NCBI GenBank assembly: GCA_001972305.1
Contig: BDDD01000056.1
Coordinates: 377,704-441,703 of the forward strand
Length of the DNA: 64,000 nucleotides
Origin: Cephalotus follicularis
Taxonomy: Eukaryota; Streptophyta; Magnoliopsida; Oxalidales; Cephalotaceae
Direction of reading: 5' to 3'
Every line of letters starts with the position of its first letter. Position 1 is the stretch's first letter. Below the pieces are notes generated by a model. The model was not told where the DNA came from, searched no databases, and was given only the letters and a program-made list of their open reading frames with translations. Below are positions 1 to 11,369 of the stretch, piece after piece. The translations under genes were made by a program, and so were the position numbers.

Positions 1-722
1 ACACTACGTCACCGTCATACTGCCCTGACGCAGATGAACTCTCTCCGCCTCTCCTGGGCATACACCATCATCAGAGCAGCCACATAGGCAGTCACATAAG
101 AGGTGTATCATCAGAGTAGCCACATAGGCAATATATCATCCCAGTAGCCACACAGGCTGTATATATCATCTTAATCTCATCAGATAAGCATATGCGGTCC
201 AATAGGTGAGTAATATTCGTTGGGTCATCGAGTCTAGCCTTGGTGGCCTCCCACCAGTGTAACGCGCTCTTTTCCATCAGGAAAGACGCATTTCAAACTA
301 TAGTATCATTAGTAATCCTATCCTGATCCAACATCCACTTTAGACGACTTAACCACGCCTCTACGTCTGCGGAGTTTCCCGTTCCCTCAAATAATGTAGC
401 TCCCAAACGCTGCATGCACTCTATCAATAGAGGCTGAGATCTAGTAGTCCCAAATGTCTGGGTTACTAAAGTGACTGCTTGCATCAATTGAAACTGACCA
501 CCTACAGCTGATGGAGGGGAGGTGGTAACATAGGTGAATATGTGCAGCAAAATACACTGCTGGAATATTAGCAGCTTCAACAGACTAAGCCTCCTGCCCC
601 TGTATCCCAAGGTTGGCCTACACACCAGGCTCCGTAGGATGTACATCCTGATTCACAAGTGGCCAAGAGGCTGTCCTACTCCCACCTCGGCCATGTCCTC
701 TTCCATGACCACGGGGAACCAT
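1..722 (-). pseudogene. Element A gag fragment (Ty3/gypsy)
   Basis: Minus-strand Gag relic that runs off the left window edge. An ATG at 722-720 opens a Gly/Arg/His-rich start (MVPRGHGRGHGRGG). In a shifted frame at about 646-293 comes the capsid stretch FEGTGNSADVEAWLSRLKWM, followed by MEKSALHWWEATKARLDD near 277-215 and EF-I-RQGSMTV near 25-1. These match the order of the retrotransposon Gag capsid domain. Stops and frame changes interrupt it, one being TGA between DTIV and NASFLMEK. A block of short tandem repeats (62-165) is inserted between two conserved Gag stretches. The frame lies downstream of the primer site and LTR of A, as expected for a minus-strand element. Confidence 0.75.
62..165. 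repeat. Short tandem repeat inside gag of A
   Basis: Three imperfect copies of a unit containing ATCATCAGAGYAGCCACATAGGCA, split by a short spacer, lie at about 67-93, 108-133 and 135-162. They interrupt the Gag reading frame between WWEATKARLDD and RQGSMTV, so they are a later local expansion and not part of the original gene. Confidence 0.65.
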
Positions 723-814
723 TTCTATCACATGCAATAACAAGGTATTACAATTTCAACACGTATTCTATATGCAATGAATGTAATGCATAACCCAAAG
801 AATCCCAAACCTAT

Positions 815-826
815 GCTCTGATACCA
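815..826 (-). other. Primer binding site of element A
   Basis: The minus strand reads TGGTATCAGAGC, complementary to the 3' end of plant initiator tRNA-Met. It is 4 nt from the LTR end at 831. This sets the orientation of A as minus, with gag to the left. Confidence 0.85.
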
Positions 827-984
827 AAACTGACACGACTCGTCCCCTATGCCGTAACCCCACAAGATGAGCCCTGCCATACTATAATTAACCTTATTTC
901 TTCCTAACTTATTCCATATCCTTGACCTCAATTCTATAACTAACTAAGTCCACTAACAGCATGTTTAGTAGAGAACAGGGCACT

Positions 985-1265
985 GAGTGCCAAGGTCTGC
1001 CTTAGCTTTTCAAGCTTTGCCTTAGCTTCTTACTCCAAGGTCTGATCTCTACCTCTGAGGTCTGCCTTTAGGCAAAGAGGTCTGACTTCAAGCTTTGAGT
1101 TGTGACCTCTTCCTCTAGTCTCTACCTCCGAGGTCTGCCTTCAAGAATCGATGTCTGACTTCGAGCTTTGAGATCTGACCTCTTCCTCCGAGGTCTGCCC
1201 AAGCATTCGGAGCTCTGCCTTATCATTTTGAGCTCTTCCGTCAGCTGTTCGAGCTCTGCCTTAAC
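985..1265. repeat. GAGGTCTG/GAGCTCTG word array in LTR A
   Basis: About a dozen irregular copies of words such as GAGGTCTGCCTT, GAGGTCTGACTTC and GAGCTCTGCCTT, spaced 20-35 bp, with GAGCTC palindromic cores. Similar words occur in LTRs G (17740-18030) and I (35040-35345) and in the other end of LTR A (15470-15850). Confidence 0.8.
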
Positions 1266-1646
1266 ATAACATCAAAAACAGTTGCTAAAACTTGCAGTTC
1301 AAACCACAATATATATATATATCTCCACACTCCCAAAGGAGGAATCATCAAGTCATTAAATCCAATTCTATCACAAGGATACCGCAATCATTTAATTATG
1401 TATTTCGATTCATTATAACAATTATAAACCCATAATAACTCAACATAATGTCAATCTATCTTTCATAACTAAACATAAATGAACTCCCATATGTCCCAAT
1501 GCATGCATGTGATGCTGGCCAACACTACCAGTGTAAGGTGCCTGAATTCCATGGTTTACCTCTAGTAGACACAAATGCTACTGGTCTGGTAGATCAGTGA
1601 AATGTCAACTGCTGCCTCATCTGAAAAAAATATAACTAAGAGGGGG

Positions 1647-1663
1647 TTAGTCCGAATGACTAA
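1647..1663 (-). other. LTR hairpin, A version
   Basis: Perfect 6-bp stem TTAGTC/GACTAA with a 5-nt loop, followed on the minus strand by CCCCC. It corresponds to TTAGCC/GGCTAA stems in LTRs K and M. The role is unknown. Confidence 0.55.
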
Positions 1664-2228
1664 GTGAGTTGGGACAAGTCATTTCCTATTTCATCCATAC
1701 CGAAACGAGATGCGCTGAATAGAAATATATGCCATGATGAAAAATATAGGTCACAAATATGATGGAATAAATCCATGAAAAGAACATAATCATCAACAAT
1801 ACTTCATAACCGAAGCTCACAGCTCAATAACAGGGACGAGTATACAATAAACATGTCCAGGCTATAAGCTCAAGGTAAACACATGGAATCCTCTAGACAA
1901 CCGCACGGCTCAAGATAGTACTACACGAGTATAAAAGGATCACAATAAAAATCAGAGTGCAATAAAATGTCCAGAGCTACGAATATGATCAATAATGATA
2001 AATCAAGAAATATGCCCGTAAAATCATAGTATCTGGGGATGCTAGTACAATTATACTGTCATCATCATATATCATATCACTGTCACATATTATGTGAATG
2101 TCATATCTCATATCACCATCATATATCATGACATCATAATATCGCCGTTGCAGCAATAATTATAGGTAAGGCTACAGGATGTGTACATCATCTTTCATAC
2201 ACCAGTGTAGAGTGCCAATACCTCTGCC

Positions 2229-2340
2229 TTGTCCGAGGGGTCAGCATATCAATGCACGAACCCAGCCCTTGTCGGATAAATTAGCCTCGTCCGAGGGACC
2301 GACATATCAATGCACGGACCCAGCCCTCGTCGGATAAACT
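2229..2340. repeat. Two-copy tandem repeat, 57-bp period
   Basis: Two copies of a unit containing CATATCAATGCACG, GACCCAGCCC and GTCGGATAAA lie at 2231-2281 and 2288-2338 with a few substitutions. A degenerate version lies in LTR B at about 24900-24990. Confidence 0.7.
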
Positions 2341-3584
2341 GGTACGATATGTGAGTAACGAAGCCCGATTGTACTCATACTCAACATACCATCATAGACC
2401 AACGGTATGCTGCAAATCCAGGCTATGGATACCTGGGGGCAGTCCCATATAACACCCTATCATAGACAATGAGCGTGCTAAGGAGAGTTGGGCATCGAAT
2501 GTACACCTCACCCTCAACCAAGATCACATGTGACATATCACAGAGTACCAGCATCAGAGTACAAAGTATGGTATCATAATCACAATGATACATAAAATAG
2601 GAAGGTGACCTAGTCACGCAGAGCCCGAGCCTCATATGCTCGTAAATCACATCACAATCAAGGATCATGCTCAACATAAGACATATGGGATTCAAATCCT
2701 GATCGAATCATCACATAACAAAAGCATATAAGGGCACATAAACAGGAGTCTCAAAGACAATAAAGAATAGGAAGGGAATATCCCACTCACATATTACTAC
2801 AATCCACTATCGCTGACTAGACTCTTGATGTTCCGGATCAGCTACCGGATCCACGTCTACAATGCCATCACATTACAAATTCAATAAGTATGTTGCCTAT
2901 GCTTATTTGGGAAAGATGCAGGAAATGCACATATATGCCATACAAAGGCTATATTCTCCATGTTACCCTTTGATTCTAAATTAGCATTACCAACCATTCC
3001 ATTAAAGCAAAAGTTTTAATCAATCTCTTATCATTTAATCATGGAAGCCAACATATTTAAGGCGTCAAAAAGATCATCTCAATTCTAATATGCTTCCATT
3101 TCTTAGTCCACAAGCTACTAACATAGAATAATTCCCCTTAATCATTGTTTTAATCCCTAGAAAACATCAATTCTCTTTTCCTTCATGGAACCCGAAATTA
3201 AAGGAATAAATTTGATGATTAATCTACAATACTTTGCCCCAATTCCAATTCAAACATATTCTACTATCAAGCTATATTCATTAGTTCAATCATCCTTTTT
3301 CCAACCCGAAAATTGAGAGATAAAATGCAAACATATCCATAAATCTTAGCAATGAAATCATGAACTTACCTTAATGCACTAGAAGAAAGGATGATAACTC
3401 TATTACAAGCTTGATTTCCTTGAAGAAAATTGAAGAAGAAATGGGGAGCTTGTAAGTTGATATGGTTCGGCCAAGAGAGAACTAGAATTGTCATTCTTCC
3501 TCATTTATAAGGCTTATAAGATACTAAGTATGGAATGCTTTAGAACCCGTGAGAATAGTGTAGAGTTTTGCTGAATTTTCTACA

Positions 3585-3589
3585 TGTAT
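3585..3589. other. Target-site duplication of E1, left copy
   Basis: TGTAT directly precedes the first base of the 5' LTR of E1. The identical TGTAT follows the 3' LTR at 15322-15326. The perfect 5-bp repeat fixes the ends of E1. Confidence 0.92.
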
Positions 3590-3705
3590 TGTAATATCCC
3601 GTTTCTATGTTGACATGTTTATATGTTTGTTTTTGACTTATGCTATGGTTTGTGGACCTTTTTGATTTTTGCTTAAATTATGTTATTTTTGTTTTCTGGG
3701 CACAA

Positions 3706-3840
3706 AGCGCCGACGCTCTCTTTGGAACCGCCGACGCTTTAGCTGCTGGGTGGCACGTCGACGCCTAAACGTGTGACTTCGACGCATTTTGTATTTAAGT
3801 GCTTAACCGTCGACACTTTAAGTAAATAGACGACGCTTTG
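3706..3840. repeat. TCGACGC word cluster 1 in E1 5' LTR
   Basis: Six or so copies of words like CCGACGCTTT, CGTCGACGCC and CGTCGACACTTT at 20-35 bp spacing. The equivalent stretch in the 3' LTR is 12945-13080. Confidence 0.8.
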
Positions 3841-4574
3841 TTCAGCTTTCCATATCAGTTTGGACGGTGACAGTGTTTTTGGAAGGGTGGATTCTTTCCT
3901 TTTTCTGGCTATTCGATTTCCTTAAGTGTTAGACGCGTTTTGGTTAGTATTGACAATTAAAAATTCGGATTTCGCATTTAACCAGACAAAATCGTTTTAA
4001 AAAGCATAAACCTTTCTGCACTTTTGACAAACAAACAGCAACCTTGCAACACGATTTTCTACACTTATTTCGACGTTTTCTGGAGGTAACTTCTAAACGA
4101 TAATTGTAGTTCATACTATGTAGTTTCTGTATCATCTTTTAATTCGTGTTAAAACCGACTATAAATTGATTTTGAGCATGATTTAGGAGGTCTGTTGAAA
4201 CTAAATTTCTGTTATGTTCATTCATGGGTTTTATGCATGATTTGTAATTTTGATGATTAAAAACTGGAAATCATGTCATTGATGTATGTATACATATGTA
4301 TACTACTGTTTTTATGGATTATACACCGGAAAAGTCAGAATATAATTCATGATTTGGTAAACCATTTTAAAATCATATTTTGACATGAACACACTATGCT
4401 AAACTTGTTATTTTCATGATTTCGTGTTTGTAATCGCCATACTGATAATTACAGACTCATATGACATGTTTCTAGGTTTGGTTATAGCTTTTATAACTTC
4501 TGAATATGAAAAATCTGAATTGTCCATGGAATTGAAAATGCTTTCTGCAACTGGTATTCTGTGTCTGTTTCAGA

Positions 4575-4710
4575 CCGTCGACGCTTTCGTTCCGAGCGTC
4601 GCCACTTTGTGTTGTTTTATGCCTTAGTGTATCAACTCGTGGCTCGACGCTTTGTCCCTTTTTGCTATTCAACCGTCGACGCCTAGGAACAAATGGTCGA
4701 CGCTTTAGGA
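4575..4710. repeat. TCGACGC word cluster 2 in E1 5' LTR
   Basis: Five copies of ACCGTCGACGCTTT-like words plus GAGCGTCGCC. The equivalent stretch in the 3' LTR is 13840-13970. Several CG positions differ as CG versus TG or CA between the two LTRs. Confidence 0.8.
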
Positions 4711-6053
4711 AAGTTTTGGACGTTTTGGTTTCTTTTATGTTATATGATGTTAAGCTTATTTGTTTAGGTCTTAATATCATTCCTGGTGGAGTTTAGGACA
4801 CTTCTAGGATACTTTTTTTCGGTATTTGTATTTGTTTAGAGTTTTCGATCAGCTAAGGTACGGATTCTTCGTTCTTTGGTACTCCTTCGATTAAACTTTC
4901 TGTAAATGATGACTTTGTACGTTTTATTGAGCGGATTATGTTTCTGGTTTTATCAGAAATAAAATTCATATTAGACATTCTCATTTTGATAATGATATTA
5001 CTAAAGTGAATTTTAGTATTGTTACATCGGATATTGGTTTTGATATGAGTGTTTTTACTATCAAAATATTAACATGGCTTCCACTTTCGGAGTATGTTAA
5101 CTTCAGATACAGTTAAGATTTTGTTTTCAGATAAGATCAGAAATTGCTTAGAAATTATTTAAATTGTTTTAGATTAAAACAATATTTTAGCATAATAACA
5201 TACAGAGAAAAACCCTACCTATGAGGTAGCATAGGCATGTTCTTTGGCACGAAGGACATGACACCTGCCGTGGCAGTGTGAACGGTCTACGGCGTCTCGT
5301 TTAAATATGTATCCTGAGGGTAGGATATGGATCCTTTTAAGGCGTATGAGTATACTCTAGTTATTGACAGAATTCAGTATTCAGTATTGGGATTGATTGT
5401 GTAGTGCCATACACGACTTTTCCGTCAGAGCATATGGGCCTCGCGAACCCCTTGCACCTATATATGTATGTATGTCAGAAATTCTCTGTTATGGAATTAT
5501 GAAATCAGATAATGTTTTGATTTGTGATGTTACATTTTCGCAAGGTTATGATCTCGTTTTTGAATATTCTGTTTTACATTTCAAGAATATTTACTATGTT
5601 ATTTACTGAATTTAAAGTTCAATTTATTTTGTTTATCGTTTACTGTTTTAATTCCTTATCCGTACTGAGGTTTGCTCAGCCGCGTTTTTGTTTCCATGCG
5701 ATAGATTTTCAGAAGGATGGGGGAAAAGTGTGATGAGAGTTACTCACTTGTCAGAGTATCAGCTAGGAGTTGGTCCTCGTGTTTCCTAGTAGGATCAGAC
5801 TAGTTTTCGATAAAAACAGTTTCAGACTTTGGTTTTGTTTCAGTTATGATTTCAGTATTTGGATATCGGATTATGAATCGTTTTTATTTATGATTGGTTA
5901 AAATTTTCAGACTCTGTTTTATATGCATGTTATAAGTTATGTTTTCAGACCACCACATCCGTTTCGTATCAGTCTTTTGTTTAGATTTCTGTTATGTTTC
6001 AGTTTGGTATTATGACCTGTAAGGGCTCCCATCATCGGGGGTGTTACAGATTG

Positions 6054-6065
6054 TGGTATCAGAGA
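6054..6065 (+). other. Primer binding site of E1
   Basis: TGGTATCAGAGA, five bases after the LTR end. It matches initiator tRNA-Met at 11 of 12 positions. Confidence 0.85.
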
Positions 6066-6221
6066 AATAGGTTTTGTTTCCTTAGAAGACCTGACTAGGT
6101 TTGACCTGTGAGATTGGGTAGACACTGGGTTAGGACTTCTTCGTTACGATATTTCGATATGTCTTTCGTTTTGACCTTCTAACTTCTTTGCCTTTCTCTT
6201 GTCTTGGATTTTGTTGCGTAG

Positions 6222-7730
6222 ATGGCACGAACGAGGAACACCCCTTAGAGGACCGAACCAGTTGTGGCTCAGGATGGAATAAGAAATGAGCCTGCAATTG
6301 ACGATATGGTTCGACAGGCTGTGGCTCAGGAAGTGAACCGAGTAATGCAACAACAGCGAAATCATGAACAGGGTCGTCGTGAACAAGTAGCTGAGGAGAA
6401 TGTACTAGTCGATGCTCGTGCAGCTAGGGGAGCTGGTGACCACCCTGATACTCCAGCTCATGTATGGCTGGAAAGGTTCCAAAAACAGAGACCGCGATCC
6501 TTTACTTCGGCGCCGACACCAGTGGAGGCTGAGCATTGGATTGCTCATTTGGAGAAGATTTTTGATGTGCTGGAATCCGGTGACAATCAGAAGGTTAAGT
6601 TGGCAGTATATAAGCTGGAAGGTGATGCCCAGACATGGTGGAATACCTTGAAGGCAGCTAAGGGTGGAGGTGTTATCGAGACCTTATCTTGGTCCGATTT
6701 CTGTGAGATCTTTTATCAGCAGTATTTCCCCACTGCTGTTAAAGAGGCCTATGCTAGGGAGTTCCTGATGACCAGACAGAAGGAAGGTGAATATGTTACT
6801 GAGTTCTTAGCACGGTTTACCAGATTGGCGAGCTTTACGGGACCTGCAGCGGGGTCAGCAGCGGAACAGGCAGAGAAATTTAAATGGAGGTTGCACTATC
6901 AGTTTAGGGGTAAGCTGATTAACTCGAGGTTTGCAGATGTGTCAGAGATTGCAAACGCCACGAAGAACATAGAGATGGAAAGGTTGGATTTTCAGGCTGC
7001 TCGCTTAGAAGGAGAAAAGAAGAGAAATAGGGGAGATTCTCAGGGCCAAAATTCAGGAAAACAGGATAAGGGCCGAAATGGTAAGCAGCAAAAGAAGAAT
7101 ACTGGTGGGGGTAACCCCAATGTTCAGATTGCACAGTGTGAGACTTATGGGAAGAGGCATCCGGTTGGGACTTGTTATAAAGCTACGGGGGCATGCTTTG
7201 TGTGTGGACAGCAGGGCCATCGTTTCATGGATTGCACAGACCCTCGAGCAAAGGGGAGGAAAGGTAATGGCGGAAATGCGGGACAGCGCAATGTAGGTGG
7301 CCGAGTCTTTGCTTTGACCACTCATCAGGCAGCAGGTGCTCCAGGTACTGTTTCGGGTTATGTCTCTGTTTGTGGTCGTATGACTTATGTTTTGTATGAT
7401 ACTGGATCGACTCACTCTATAGTAGCGAGATCTTTTGTTCGGCATCTTGGGATGCCATCTCTATCTCTGGATCCAGTTTTGGTTCTTTCGACCCCTATGC
7501 GAACATCTGTTGTGATATCTGAATGTTTTCGTTCTTGTCCTATCTCTTTTGATGATCGTGTTCGAGATGCTGATCTTTTTCCGATGGATATGTATGACTT
7601 CGACGTGATTCTTGGCATGGATTGGTTAGATCGCCATCGTGCCACGATTGACTGTCACACTTGGAGGGTTTTGTTTGGGGATGTGGATAGACCTGATTTT
7701 ATTTATCAGGGTTCACAGCCGAGAAAATAA
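6222..7730 (+). pseudogene. E1 gag and protease (first copy)
   Basis: The probable start is ATG at 6222, nine codons (counting the stop) before an in-frame TAG (6246-6248), where the context suggests a former CAG. From 6249 the frame stays open to TAA at 7728-7730. Order: N-terminal Gag; capsid with AEHWIAHLEKIF and DAQTWWNTL; basic linker; zinc knuckle CFVCGQQGHRFMDC at 7194-7235, preceded by a degenerate knuckle whose second Cys is Tyr; and aspartic protease with LYDTGSTHSIVA (catalytic Asp codon 7398-7400) and the flap-proximal ILGMDW. Gag packages the RNA and the protease would process the polyprotein. In this family gag and pol normally form one frame, so the stops are lesions. Confidence 0.85.
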
Positions 7731-9324
7731 GCTAAGATTATTTCTGCTCTGAAGGCTCGGAAGATGGTAGCTAAGGGTGCTGAGGGTTACCTAGCTGTTG
7801 TAAAAGACGTCTCTAAGGATGAGCCTCGCCTTGAGGATTATCCGGTCGTTAGAGAGTTTTTAGATGTATTTCTGGAGGAGCTATCAGGTTTGCCACCGCA
7901 ACGGGAAGTGGAGATTACCATCGAGCTCATTCCCGGAGCGGCACCGATATCTAAAACACCTTACAGAATGGCACCGTTAGAATAGCAAGAACTGAAGGAG
8001 CAATTGGAAGAACTGTTGGATCGGGGTTTTATTCGGCCTAGTGTTTCACCGTGGGGAGCTCCGGTTCTTTTTGTCAGGAAGAAGGATGGGTCTATGAGGT
8101 TGTGCATAGACTACAAAGAACTGAACAGGATTACCATCAGGAATAAATACCCTTTGCCTAGGATTGATGACCTTTTTGATCAACTCCAAGGCGCACGATA
8201 TTTTTCTAAGATCGATTTGAGATTGGGTTATCATCAGCTGCGGGTGAAAGATGATGACATAGCTAAGACTGCTTTTCGTACAAGGTATGGACATTATGAA
8301 TTTCTGGTGATGCCATTCGGGCTTACAAATGCACCGACAGTCTTTATGGATCTGATGAATCGGGTGTTTCACGAATACTTGGACAAGTTTGTGATCGTAT
8401 TCATTGATGACATTCTTGTGTATTCCAAGTCGGGAGAAGAACATGAAGCTCAACTTCGGATAGTGCTAGGTATTTTGAGGAAGAATCAGCTTTATGCGAA
8501 GTTTTCAAAATGTGAATTCTAGTTGGAGCAGGTAACATTTTTAGGCCATGTGGTTACAGCAGATGGTATTAGTGTGGATCCTGCAAAGGTTGAGGCTATT
8601 ACTAAATGGCCGAGGCCTACTACAATAACGGAAGTTAGATGCTTTTTGGGTCTGGCTGGCTACTATAGACGATTTGTGGAAGGCTTCTCCCCCATAGCCT
8701 TGCCACTGACACAACTTCTAAGAAAAGGAGCCAAGTTTGTGTGGAACGAAGAAAGGGAAGCAAGTTTTGAGAAATTGAAGAACGGTTTGGTGTCTGCACC
8801 AATTCTTCGATTACCGTTTGGGTCAGGGGGATACCAGATTTACAGTGATGCTTCCAAGAAGGGTTTGGGATGTGTTCTTATGTAGCATGGTCATGTGATA
8901 GCTTATGCTTCAAGACAGTTGAAGCCTTTTGAAGTGAATTACCCTACACATGATCTGGAGTTAGCAGCTGTGGTTTTTGCGTTAAAAATCTGGAAGCACT
9001 ATTTATATGGAGAAACTTGTGATGTTTTCACTGATCACATGAGTCTCAAGTACATCTTCACGGAAAAGGAGTTGAACATGCGACAGAGGAGATGGTTGGA
9101 GCTTTTGAAGGACTACGACCTGAACATTCAGTACCACCCCGGTAAAGCGAATGTGGTAGATGATGCTTTGAGTAGGAAGAGCTCTGGAAGTGTAGCGGCC
9201 TTGTTTACTCAGTCTCAGCTGATAACAGATATGGAGCATTTGGATTTGAATTTGTTTGTTCGGGGTTCTGGAGGTTATATGGCTAGTATGAGTATAGAGC
9301 CTACCCTTATATCTCGGATTAAGG
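7281..9324 (+). repeat. Tandem duplication in E1, copy 1
   Basis: 2044 bp covering protease, RT and RNase H. It is repeated directly at 9326-11369 with a single extra base (a, 9325) at the junction. By eye the two copies differ at one site (7819 A, 9864 G). All in-frame stops are shared, so the stops predate the duplication. Confidence 0.93.
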
Positions 9325-9341
9325 AGGACAGCGCAATGTAG
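7731..9341 (+). pseudogene. E1 RT-RNaseH, first copy
   Basis: Continues the gag-PR frame after TAA 7728. RT runs from about 7830 and includes [37 protein letters not shown] and the catalytic FIDDILVYS (DD codons 8406-8411). The connection region ([17 protein letters not shown]) and RNase H ([40 protein letters not shown]) follow. Further in-frame stops are TAG 7983, TAG 8520 (RT CEF-stop-LEQ, where J and M have Trp) and TAG 8883 (where J has Gln). The frame ends at TAG 9339-9341 just past the duplication junction, because the repeat shifts the frame. Confidence 0.87.
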
Positions 9342-10939
9342 GTGGCCGAGTCTTTGCTTTGACCACTCATCAGGCAGCAGGTGCTCCAGGTACTGTTTCG
9401 GGTTATGTCTCTGTTTGTGGTCGTATGACTTATGTTTTGTATGATACTGGATCGACTCACTCTATAGTAGCGAGATCTTTTGTTCGGCATCTTGGGATGC
9501 CATCTCTATCTCTGGATCCAGTTTTGGTTCTTTCGACCCCTATGCGAACATCTGTTGTGATATCTGAATGTTTTCGTTCTTGTCCTATCTCTTTTGATGA
9601 TCGTGTTCGAGATGCTGATCTTTTTCCGATGGATATGTATGACTTCGACGTGATTCTTGGCATGGATTGGTTAGATCGCCATCGTGCCACGATTGACTGT
9701 CACACTTGGAGGGTTTTGTTTGGGGATGTGGATAGACCTGATTTTATTTATCAGGGTTCACAGCCGAGAAAATAAGCTAAGATTATTTCTGCTCTGAAGG
9801 CTCGGAAGATGGTAGCTAAGGGTGCTGAGGGTTACCTAGCTGTTGTAAAAGACGTCTCTAAGGGTGAGCCTCGCCTTGAGGATTATCCGGTCGTTAGAGA
9901 GTTTTTAGATGTATTTCTGGAGGAGCTATCAGGTTTGCCACCGCAACGGGAAGTGGAGATTACCATCGAGCTCATTCCCGGAGCGGCACCGATATCTAAA
10001 ACACCTTACAGAATGGCACCGTTAGAATAGCAAGAACTGAAGGAGCAATTGGAAGAACTGTTGGATCGGGGTTTTATTCGGCCTAGTGTTTCACCGTGGG
10101 GAGCTCCGGTTCTTTTTGTCAGGAAGAAGGATGGGTCTATGAGGTTGTGCATAGACTACAAAGAACTGAACAGGATTACCATCAGGAATAAATACCCTTT
10201 GCCTAGGATTGATGACCTTTTTGATCAACTCCAAGGCGCACGATATTTTTCTAAGATCGATTTGAGATTGGGTTATCATCAGCTGCGGGTGAAAGATGAT
10301 GACATAGCTAAGACTGCTTTTCGTACAAGGTATGGACATTATGAATTTCTGGTGATGCCATTCGGGCTTACAAATGCACCGACAGTCTTTATGGATCTGA
10401 TGAATCGGGTGTTTCACGAATACTTGGACAAGTTTGTGATCGTATTCATTGATGACATTCTTGTGTATTCCAAGTCGGGAGAAGAACATGAAGCTCAACT
10501 TCGGATAGTGCTAGGTATTTTGAGGAAGAATCAGCTTTATGCGAAGTTTTCAAAATGTGAATTCTAGTTGGAGCAGGTAACATTTTTAGGCCATGTGGTT
10601 ACAGCAGATGGTATTAGTGTGGATCCTGCAAAGGTTGAGGCTATTACTAAATGGCCGAGGCCTACTACAATAACGGAAGTTAGATGCTTTTTGGGTCTGG
10701 CTGGCTACTATAGACGATTTGTGGAAGGCTTCTCCCCCATAGCCTTGCCACTGACACAACTTCTAAGAAAAGGAGCCAAGTTTGTGTGGAACGAAGAAAG
10801 GGAAGCAAGTTTTGAGAAATTGAAGAACGGTTTGGTGTCTGCACCAATTCTTCGATTACCGTTTGGGTCAGGGGGATACCAGATTTACAGTGATGCTTCC
10901 AAGAAGGGTTTGGGATGTGTTCTTATGTAGCATGGTCAT
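9326..10939 (+). pseudogene. E1 protease-RT-RNaseH, second copy
   Basis: A near-identical second protease (DTGS Asp codon 9443-9445), RT (FIDD with DD at 10451-10456) and start of RNase H. It has the same four stops as copy 1, at 9773, 10028, 10565 and 10928. It lies in a different frame from the first copy because the unit is not a multiple of three. The result is a gag-PR-RT-RH-PR-RT-RH-IN order that no known element uses as a functional layout. Confidence 0.87.
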
Positions 10940-11369
10940 GTGATAGCTTATGCTTCAAGACAGTTGAAGCCTTTTGAAGTGAATTACCCTACACATGATC
11001 TGGAGTTAGCAGCTGTGGTTTTTGCGTTAAAAATCTGGAAGCACTATTTATATGGAGAAACTTGTGATGTTTTCACTGATCACATGAGTCTCAAGTACAT
11101 CTTCACGGAAAAGGAGTTGAACATGCGACAGAGGAGATGGTTGGAGCTTTTGAAGGACTACGACCTGAACATTCAGTACCACCCCGGTAAAGCGAATGTG
11201 GTAGATGATGCTTTGAGTAGGAAGAGCTCTGGAAGTGTAGCGGCCTTGTTTACTCAGTCTCAGCTGATAACAGATATGGAGCATTTGGATTTGAATTTGT
11301 TTGTTCGGGGTTCTGGAGGTTATATGGCTAGTATGAGTATAGAGCCTACCCTTATATCTCGGATTAAGG
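9326..11369 (+). repeat. Tandem duplication in E1, copy 2
   Basis: Second copy of 7281-9324, offset 2045. It leads without a break into the original downstream pol sequence at 11370. There is no microhomology at the junction, only one filler base. Confidence 0.93.

Larger units (their letters stand above)
831..3589 (-). repeat. 5' LTR of element A, 3' part
   Basis: The LTR ends (minus strand) in GTGTCA at 831 next to the primer site. It continues rightward to 3589, where E1 is inserted, and resumes at 15322-16139, where it starts TGTAACACCCC. Together the two parts make an LTR of roughly 3.5 kb. It contains an array of GAGGTCTG-type words (985-1265), a 17-nt hairpin (1647-1663) and a two-copy 57-bp tandem repeat (2231-2338). 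Segments near 1640-1700 and 2160-2400 are recognisably related to LTR B (23750 and 24830 onward), so A and B are related families. Confidence 0.8.
3590..6048 (+). repeat. 5' LTR of E1
   Basis: Starts TGTAATATCCCG and ends GGGGGTGTTACA, 2459 bp. It differs from the 3' LTR by dozens of substitutions and several indels, for example a 24-bp insertion near 13188 in the 3' copy. The divergence shows that E1 has been resident for some time. It contains two clusters of TCGA-core words (3706-3840 and 4575-4710). Confidence 0.93.

Noticed and set aside
815..826. tRNA gene near TGGTATCAGAGC sites
   Set aside because: Only the 12-nt primer-binding complement is present, with no cloverleaf.
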